Source: Acidobacteriota bacterium (GTDB lineage: Bacteria; Acidobacteriota; Terriglobia; Terriglobales; Acidobacteriaceae). From it: a stretch of 5,234 bases of DNA. The first letter of the stretch is position 1; the number at the start of each line of letters is the position of its first letter. The notes under the pieces are model-generated. The model searched no databases. It was not told the origin of the DNA and saw only the letters and a list, made by a program, of their open reading frames with translations. A program made the translations under genes and the position numbers. The DNA lies in NCBI GenBank assembly GCA_003224785.1, contig QHZV01000271.1:1-5234 (forward strand), read 5' to 3'. This document shows positions 1 to 5,234 of the stretch, piece by piece.

Positions 1-270
1 GGAATCAGTTATCCAGAATTCAGAATGACACAATCAGCGCGCTGCACAAAGCTTGCCGCATTCCATCTAGCATTGACAGAGTCGGCTTTGGCTAGCAATT
101 TCCGCTTCCCTGCTGCTTTGTCTAATGCTCGGGTGTCGCAGAAACAGCACGGTTCCTTGGCCGCCCACGGTGACACTCGCGCAGATCGCTGCGCACCATA
201 ATATAAGGTTAGAGCCGCCGCGGATTCCTTGTTCACACTGGAATATGCGCGCTTCTTCTGATAGTTCAAG

Positions 271-1635
271 CTATTCCCAATGAATCTGATCGAATATCGC
301 GCGGAGCCGTTTTCCTTTTGCCGGGTTGATCATCTCAACGAAGGCCATGCGGCCCTCTAAGTGTGAACGAAAAGAGGAATGGCTCTCGCGATTCTGGCTC
401 TTGGGGCCGAGGCGAACACAGTTGGTGAGCGTTGCTTTGAGGCGATCAAAGTCAGCCCGCATGACATTCACATGCTGGTTCAATACCACACCCGCTAAGT
501 GTTGCCGCACGCCTTGGCGCATGACTCGGGTCTTGCGATAGTGCACATCGAACCCCTCCTCGAGCAAAATGGCCGCCACATGTGTGGAAAATCGCTCAAC
601 ATGTCTGCCGAAATCCGCACCGCCAGAAAATGCCAGGTCGTCTGCAGAGCGCGTAAATCGGGCCCCAGCCGATCTGGCCAGACCCGATAATCGGCAATCT
701 GCGCGATAAGTACAAAGGTTGGCAAGCGCAGGCGAGGTAGGAGCGCCTTGCGGCAGATGTGGCCTGCAATACAAGACACGCGCTTGCCAGCGGCAATCGT
801 AATCACTTTCCGAGCCATATTTGTTCCATACGTCGCGCGGCGTGCAGTTCGCGCAAATACCTCCAAGCAGGTCCGCAACTGGTTCGGGATAACCCGTGGT
901 GCGAAAGATGGTCTGAATACGGGCCGCACGGAATGACGGAAAGAAATGTCTTAAATCCATCCGCAATATAACGTGTTGTCCCACGTGGGGCAGGACGAAG
1001 GTTTTGATAGAGCGTCCCTTGATGAAGCCATGTCCGGCAGGATGTGGCGGTATTCTGCTGAGAATTCCAGAAAGAATATGGCGTTGGAGTTCTCTGAGCC
1101 GAGGCTTTGGCGCCTCGATCAGCCTGATCTCACCGCTCGGTTTCGGCAGAATACGATAATGATAATGATGCAGCTTCTCAGACTTCTGCCTGTACCCAAG
1201 TCCCTTAAGATCTGCGAACCACAATAGCTCGCTCACTGTGAGTCCGAACCACGCCGCCAACTCTCCGATGGACTCGATGGCAGGAAGATCCCATCCCGCA
1301 GCCGCAGTGACGGGTTGCATCTGCGCCGGACCGCTAAGCCACTGCTCGATGGAGATTTCGTTCTTATGCCTGGACCACGCGCGCCTGAAACCTGCATCGT
1401 GGCGAAGAAACTGAACTACCTCGCTGTGTCGGGGTCGTGTTCTTGCTGAAACGAACTTCACATAGCGCTGCGCTAGTGGACCAAGCCAGCGCCAACGTCG
1501 GCCTAAAGTGGAGCTGAGCCGCGCAATGATTTCTTCCGTGGTAGTTTCGCCTGCAACGAAAGAGGCAGCGACAGTGCGAAGCAGCGAGGAAAAGGGCATG
1601 ACCCGAAAACGGTGGAACACTCCAACGAGTCCCAC
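271..1635 (-). CDS. retron-like reverse transcriptase with N-terminal extension and SADD active site
   Basis: Predicted RNA-directed DNA polymerase, 454 aa, intact frame. Residues 1 to about 155 form an extension absent from short retron enzymes such as the Ec86 RT. The RT fold follows: RILPKPSGEIRLIEAPKPR (161-179), HGFIKGRSI (202-210), motif A RMDLRHFFPSF (225-235, Asp227), motif B LPQGAPTSPALANL (294-307), motif C FTRSADDLAFSGG (327-339, Asp332 and Asp333), and a thumb with GFDVHYRKTRVMRQG (361-375) and LKATLTNCVRLGP (399-411). Motif B and the thumb are typical of retron RTs, and the overall pattern recalls the long myxobacterial-type enzymes (from memory). The catalytic Asp triad is complete, but the usual YADD Tyr is Ser330 (codon TCT). 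The start is uncertain. GTG at 1635 is the outermost; ATG at 1599 (residue 13, MPFSSLLRTV) fits the family N-terminus as well, and neither has a clear Shine-Dalgarno. The 179-base upstream gap is rich in hairpins. Retron RTs make msDNA, usually for anti-phage defence; that role here is inferred only. Confidence 0.9.
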   Translation of the reverse strand: MGLVGVFHRFRVMPFSSLLRTVAASFVAGETTTEEIIARLSSTLGRRWRWLGPLAQRYVKFVSARTRPRHSEVVQFLRHDAGFRRAWSRHKNEISIEQWLSGPAQMQPVTAAAGWDLPAIESIGELAAWFGLTVSELLWFADLKGLGYRQKSEKLHHYHYRILPKPSGEIRLIEAPKPRLRELQRHILSGILSRIPPHPAGHGFIKGRSIKTFVLPHVGQHVILRMDLRHFFPSFRAARIQTIFRTTGYPEPVADLLGGICANCTPRDVWNKYGSESDYDCRWQARVLYCRPHLPQGAPTSPALANLCTYRADCRLSGLARSAGARFTRSADDLAFSGGADFGRHVERFSTHVAAILLEEGFDVHYRKTRVMRQGVRQHLAGVVLNQHVNVMRADFDRLKATLTNCVRLGPKSQNRESHSSFRSHLEGRMAFVEMINPAKGKRLRAIFDQIHWE

Positions 1636-1776
1636 CTTGCATGAGCAGGCCTGCGCAACGCGCAGTTAAGCTCTAGCGCCGGAATGTCAGTTCTTCACGT
1701 TCCCCTGGGGTAACCCCCAGAGAGGCCCAACCGAGCCCGAAAGCTCGATCAAACCAGCTTGGAGGGTTCCGCCGCC
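1636..1776 (-). ncRNA. candidate structured RNA upstream of the RT (possible msr-msd)
   Basis: This gene-free stretch directly upstream of the RT folds on the minus strand into several stems. H1 is GATCGAGC/GCTCGGTT (1743-1750 with 1729-1736, 8 bp including G-T wobbles, 6-base loop). H2 is TCTCTGGGG/CCCCAGGGG (1715-1723 with 1702-1710, 9 bp with two wobbles, loop GTTA). H3 is CTGCGC/GCGCAG (1660-1665 with 1651-1656, loop GTT), extended by GAGC/GCTC (1670-1673 with 1643-1646). A long-range stem pairs 1767-1776 with 1675-1684 (GGCGGCGGAA with TTCCGGCGCT, one mismatch) and encloses H1 and H2. Retron msr-msd RNAs normally lie just 5' of their RT, so position and structure fit. I could not assign a1/a2 repeats or the branching G, and the length is at the short end. 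It could instead be a structured 5' leader. Boundaries are approximate. Confidence 0.35.
1645..1654. repeat. 10-bp perfect palindrome GCAGGCCTGC
   Basis: Perfect self-complementary decamer 10 bases upstream of the outermost RT start codon. It overlaps one arm of the CTGCGC/GCGCAG hairpin (1651-1665), so the two structures compete. It could be an operator half or part of the structured leader; nothing more can be said from sequence. Confidence 0.4.
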
Positions 1777-1781
1777 GCTGA

Positions 1782-1790
1782 ATAATATCA
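1782..1790 (-). promoter_or_regulatory. extended -10-like promoter for the RT / leader RNA
   Basis: On the minus strand the gap reads TGATATTAT, a TGn extended -10 with one mismatch to TATAAT. It lies 25 bases past the hutU stop. No good -35 is present; the best is TTCATT at a long spacing. Transcription from it would begin near 1775, almost exactly where the long-range stem of the candidate RNA starts. It would give the RT its own promoter, independent of hutU. This is inferred from a short motif only. Confidence 0.35.
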
Positions 1791-1791
1791 G

Positions 1792-1804
1792 GATTTCAGA
1801 AATC
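1792..1804. repeat. 13-bp palindrome just after hutU
   Basis: GATTTCAGAAATC is symmetric about its central base and can form a 5-bp stem with a 3-base loop, 10 bases past the hutU stop codon. On the minus strand it is followed by AT-rich CCTGATATTATT rather than a pure T-run, so it would be at best a weak terminator for hutU. Its arms are the same hexamers as the inner stem at 3544-3560 on the other side of hutU. Confidence 0.3.
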
Positions 1805-1814
1805 GGAATGAAGC

Positions 1815-3485
<1,671 letters not shown>

Positions 3486-3527
3486 GGCTAGATGGTAGTG
3501 CTAATGGCGGGAGAGATTCAAACGAAC

Positions 3528-3574
3528 GAGTCTCACTGTTCAGGATTTCGTTAGGAAATCAACCTTGGGGACTC
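3528..3574. repeat. nested inverted repeat between the pseudopilin and hutU genes
   Basis: An inner perfect stem GATTTC/GAAATC (3544-3549 with 3555-3560, 5-base loop) is nested inside an outer GAGTC/GACTC pair (3528-3532 with 3570-3574). It lies between the end of the pseudopilin gene (3592) and the hutU start (3485). No T-run follows on either strand, so it is not a canonical Rho-independent terminator. It may be a processing stem, a weak terminator or an operator for hutU. The remainder of the 106-base gap shows no convincing promoter. Confidence 0.35.
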
Positions 3575-3591
3575 ACGCTAACCTGGCGCGC

Positions 3592-4002
3592 TCAGTACTG
3601 ATTGTAGGGAATCCCCTCGGTGCCAATCTGAGCAGAGGAACTGTGAACGTCGCAAATGCCACCCTCGTCTTGTTGATCGGGTGATGCGATCTCATCTTCT
3701 GCGCACTGATCGGCGGTCCAGTCCGCGTGGCGGGTTATTGGATCCACCGGTATCTCCTTGAAATACTGCCCCTTCAAATCGTCGAGCGATTGCGGCCGCT
3801 TCTGTTTGTCGATGTTGTACTCCGAAATCAACTTGCGGAGCGTGAACAAATTTTGGCGCAACACGGCTTCACGCGATTGTTTGATGGCGTTGCTGAAGTT
3901 TGGCACCGCAATCGATACCAGGATCGCCATGATGCTGATCACGATGATCAGTTCCAGCAACGTGAAGCCCCGGCTATGGTTCGTTTTGGAATTGGGCTTC
4001 AT
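3592..4002 (-). CDS. GspG-like type II secretion / type IV pseudopilin
   Basis: 136 aa class III prepilin. A short basic leader (1-12, MKPNSKTNHSRG) precedes the processing site G12/FTLLE, with the N-methyl Phe at 13 and Glu5 of the mature form at residue 17. A hydrophobic helix follows (about 13-35, LLELIIVISIMAILVSIAVP). The periplasmic part has the EIPVDPITRHADW stretch (88-100) typical of GspG-like proteins, then a region with two Cys and a terminal GTEGIPYNQY. It should be cut and N-methylated by a prepilin peptidase and assemble in an inner-membrane pseudopilus. Its ATG abuts the stop of the preceding pseudopilin gene (TAA-ATG), with an AAGGA Shine-Dalgarno 7 bases upstream, implying co-transcription and probable translational coupling. 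It resembles that neighbour in its C-terminal half, so the pair probably arose by duplication. Whether the machine is T2SS, a type IV pilus or a lineage-specific variant cannot be settled here. Confidence 0.92.
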   Translation of the reverse strand: MKPNSKTNHSRGFTLLELIIVISIMAILVSIAVPNFSNAIKQSREAVLRQNLFTLRKLISEYNIDKQKRPQSLDDLKGQYFKEIPVDPITRHADWTADQCAEDEIASPDQQDEGGICDVHSSSAQIGTEGIPYNQY

Positions 4003-4497
4003 TTACCAGTCCTTATACTTGGTTCCATCGAGCGCAGTGCCTTGCGATTTTGTGTAAACGTCAAACAGGTTGTCGCCGCTCCACGAGTCAGAATCAGGAT
4101 CGTCCTGCATGGAACGTATGCCCCACTCGGTATTCCCGGTCATCGGGTCTATCGGAATCCGGCGCAGGAACTTCAGTTTTTTCCCGTTCACGTCTTCGCC
4201 GTCAACCAGTTTCTGCAGGTCCGGCGGCCAGCATTCTGAGCCCACCTTGCTCCGGAATGCAGCCCTGTCGCAAGCGTCTTTGTAGCGATCAATGGCGTCG
4301 CGCATCTGCCACAGCGCGTAGCGCAAGTCATGCTCTCTCTGCCGCTTGATGTTGACGCGCTCGAGCGGGATAGCAAGAAACGACAAGGCCAGCAGAATGG
4401 ATATCGCCGCAATCAGCTCAATGAGCGTGAATCCGCGCCATTTCCGAGCATTCGGCCCCATCTGCTTATAGAACGGTTTTGCCACAGGAATTTGCAT
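4003..4497 (-). CDS. type II secretion / type IV pseudopilin, first of tandem pair
   Basis: 164 aa class III prepilin. The processing site is G22/FTLIEL, with Glu at mature position 5 (residue 27), followed by a hydrophobic helix (about 23-44, with LIELIAAISILLALSFLAIP). The leader is long at 21 residues from the ATG at 4497. ATG at 4461 (residue 13) would give a more usual 9-residue leader, and neither start has a clear Shine-Dalgarno. The periplasmic domain contains two Cys (55 and 69 region), IPIDPMTGNTEW (113-124, matching IPVDPITRHADW in the neighbour), an acidic DDPDSDSWSGD patch that could bind Ca2+ as in GspG proteins, and a terminal GTALDGTKYKDW. It lies 132 bases downstream of the cohesin-tailed secretin-type gene and directly before the second pseudopilin, so the three probably serve one secretion or pilus system. 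The gap upstream is filled by an inverted heptamer array. Family assignment is firm; the exact subunit role is not. Confidence 0.92.
   Translation of the reverse strand: MQIPVAKPFYKQMGPNARKWRGFTLIELIAAISILLALSFLAIPLERVNIKRQREHDLRYALWQMRDAIDRYKDACDRAAFRSKVGSECWPPDLQKLVDGEDVNGKKLKFLRRIPIDPMTGNTEWGIRSMQDDPDSDSWSGDNLFDVYTKSQGTALDGTKYKDW
4010..4014 (-). promoter_or_regulatory. Shine-Dalgarno of the second pseudopilin
   Basis: AAGGA on the minus strand, 7 bases before the ATG at 4002 and inside the last codons of the upstream pseudopilin gene. It decides the start of the downstream gene and supports independent or coupled initiation at the TAA-ATG junction. Confidence 0.6.
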
Positions 4498-4501
4498 GGA
4501 A

Positions 4502-4630
4502 AAAGAGCGCTTAGCCGTTAGCTCTTAGCGAAAGCGGGTCAGGCGCACTCCTGAGGCAACAGAACGTCGGGAGTCCGAAACGACAAGGCTAACGGGCCGA
4601 TCGCTAAAGGCTAAGAGCCAAAAGCTTCTC
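4502..4630. repeat. inverted array of GCTAANN heptamers
   Basis: The intergenic gap between the cohesin-protein stop and the first pseudopilin ATG is framed by two opposed arrays of a degenerate heptamer. On the minus strand 4529-4509 reads GCTAAGA, GCTAACG, GCTAAGC with no spacing, then a degraded GCTCTTT (4508-4502). On the plus strand there is GCTAACG (4588-4594), then GCTAAAG (4603-4609), GCTAAGA (4610-4616), degraded GCCAAAA and GCTTCTC (4617-4630). The arms can pair in more than one register: CCGTTAGC 4515-4522 with 4588-4595 (8 bp), or GCTCTTAGC 4521-4529 with 4610-4618 (9 bp). The core 4531-4587 has its own small stems, such as TCAGG/CCTGA (4539-4543 with 4550-4554). It is probably a REP- or MITE-like intergenic repeat. 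It could also act as an mRNA stabiliser or attenuator between the two genes. I do not recognise a named family. Confidence 0.65.
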
Positions 4631-5234
4631 TATTGAATTGTAACCGTTGCGCTAGCCCCTGCGACAGGTAGGGCCTGCATTGCGGGATCGCGCGCTCCGC
4701 CCTTGGCAATCGTCAACGAAGCCTGACCCGCCGCTTTAGCCATAAAGGTCAGCGTCACCACCGGCCCCTGGCCAGAAATGCCCGAAGCACCCGGCGGACG
4801 CGTCGCCGTCACCTGCATGGTCCCATCGTCCTCGCGATGGCTCACCGTCACAAGCTGCCCATCCTGCGAAAGTAATGTGCCATTCGAGACATTGGCAATC
4901 TGCAACAGCTTAGAGTCATAAGAAAGCTGCAGCGGAACCGTGTGCACATTCTGTGCGCCGTTCAGCAACACATTGACCGTGAAAGTAGAGCCCACGGGTT
5001 GGGTTAATGTCGGTGGGTCGAATGCAAAACTCGCCTGCCCAGCTCCTCGTGGCGTCAACTGCGGCGCTGGAGCGGAACTCGCGGCCGGTGGAGGTTGAGG
5101 CACTGCTACCGGGCCCGCACCCGAAGAAGAATTCGCTGCCGGCGCAACAGCAGGTGCCGACTGACTTACGCGTCGCAGTCCGAGCGAACTCGCCGTGCCC
5201 ACGTCCAGCGCTTGCTCGTTGAGCGTACTTAGCA
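4630..5234 (-). CDS. cohesin-domain protein, probable C-terminus of a secretin (partial)
   Basis: The last 200 codons of a gene that starts outside the window. The frame is open to the edge (visible start LSTLNEQALDVGTASS), so the GTG at 5202 is probably internal. Visible residues 22-62 are a Pro/Ala/Ser-rich flexible linker (for example PQPPPAASSAPAPQL). About 64-200 is a cohesin-type beta-sandwich: FAFDPPTLTQPVGSTFTVNV, then VPLQLSYDSKLLQIANVSNG, VTLTFMAKAAGQASLTI and a final ASATVTIQ. Cohesin domains bind dockerins in cellulosomes, but many non-cellulosomal bacteria carry them on surface or secretion proteins. In Acidobacteriota, GspD/PilQ-like secretins ending in such a domain sit beside pseudopilins, which matches the two genes downstream. 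The secretin part itself is not visible, so that identity is inferred from context and memory. The cohesin call is good. The stop TAG touches the heptamer repeat. Confidence 0.8.
   Translation of the reverse strand, partial: LSTLNEQALDVGTASSLGLRRVSQSAPAVAPAANSSSGAGPVAVPQPPPAASSAPAPQLTPRGAGQASFAFDPPTLTQPVGSTFTVNVLLNGAQNVHTVPLQLSYDSKLLQIANVSNGTLLSQDGQLVTVSHREDDGTMQVTATRPPGASGISGQGPVVTLTFMAKAAGQASLTIAKGGARDPAMQALPVAGASATVTIQ

Noticed and set aside
67..95. CTAGC/GCTAG inverted pair downstream of the RT as a terminator
   Set aside because: Only 5 bp with a 19-base loop, no T-run and far from the stop codon; not supported as a terminator.
9..269. Minus-strand open frame of 86 codons just after the RT gene
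   Set aside because: It has only a TTG start, no Shine-Dalgarno, no recognisable family and no clear domain. An open frame of this length is compatible with chance, so it is not called as a gene.
495..929. 144-codon minus-strand frame inside the RT gene
   Set aside because: It lies wholly within the RT in another frame. The RT reading is supported by ordered family motifs; this frame shows none.
1145..1170. ATAATG-like short tandem repeat within the RT gene
   Set aside because: It encodes the HHYHYR stretch before RT motif 1, which fits the family pattern, so codon choice for His/Tyr explains it.
1680..1810. CGGAATG direct repeat (1680-1686 and 1804-1810) as possible insertion target duplication around the RT leader
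   Set aside because: Seven bases at this spacing are expected by chance, and no transposase or terminal inverted repeats are present.
3727..4239. 170-codon plus-strand frame across the pseudopilins
   Set aside because: Antisense to two well-supported prepilin genes, with no family resemblance; it looks like a shadow frame.

Overview
All convincing genes in this window lie on the minus strand, so transcription runs from high to low coordinates. In that order they are: the C-terminal end of a secretin-type protein with a cohesin domain (5234-4630, start outside the window), two tandem type II secretion/type IV pilus-like pseudopilins (4497-4003 and 4002-3592), a full-length urocanate hydratase (3485-1815), and a complete retron-like reverse transcriptase (1635-271). 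The last 270 bases downstream of the reverse transcriptase hold no gene I can support.

The combination of a cohesin-tailed secretin with GspG-like pseudopilins ending in an aromatic residue after a DG-x-x-Y motif is what I associate with Acidobacteriota (Terriglobia / Koribacter-like genomes). The moderately high GC and the Pro/Ala-rich linker fit that. This taxonomic guess rests on remembered family patterns, not on a search.

Region by region: 5234-4630 encodes a linker plus a cohesin domain that probably ends an outer-membrane secretin. 4502-4630 is a notable inverted array of GCTAANN heptamers that fills the gap between that gene and the first pseudopilin. The two pseudopilins are joined as TAA-ATG with a good Shine-Dalgarno sequence, so they are probably translated from one message and belong to the same secretion or pilus machine. 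hutU (histidine degradation) stands alone, without hutH or hutI nearby, and is probably a separate transcription unit.

The most interesting part is 271-1790. It holds a 454-codon reverse transcriptase with a roughly 150-residue N-terminal extension and intact catalytic aspartates. The Tyr of the catalytic YADD box is replaced by Ser, and two retron signature motifs (NAxxH, VTG) are altered. Between hutU and this gene lies a gene-free stretch with an extended -10-like promoter followed by several hairpins, two of them enclosed by a long-range stem. This is where a retron msr-msd RNA would be expected. I could not define a1/a2 repeats or a branching G with confidence, so this is a candidate retron or retron-like unit, not a proven one. 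No toxin or effector gene is visible beside it.
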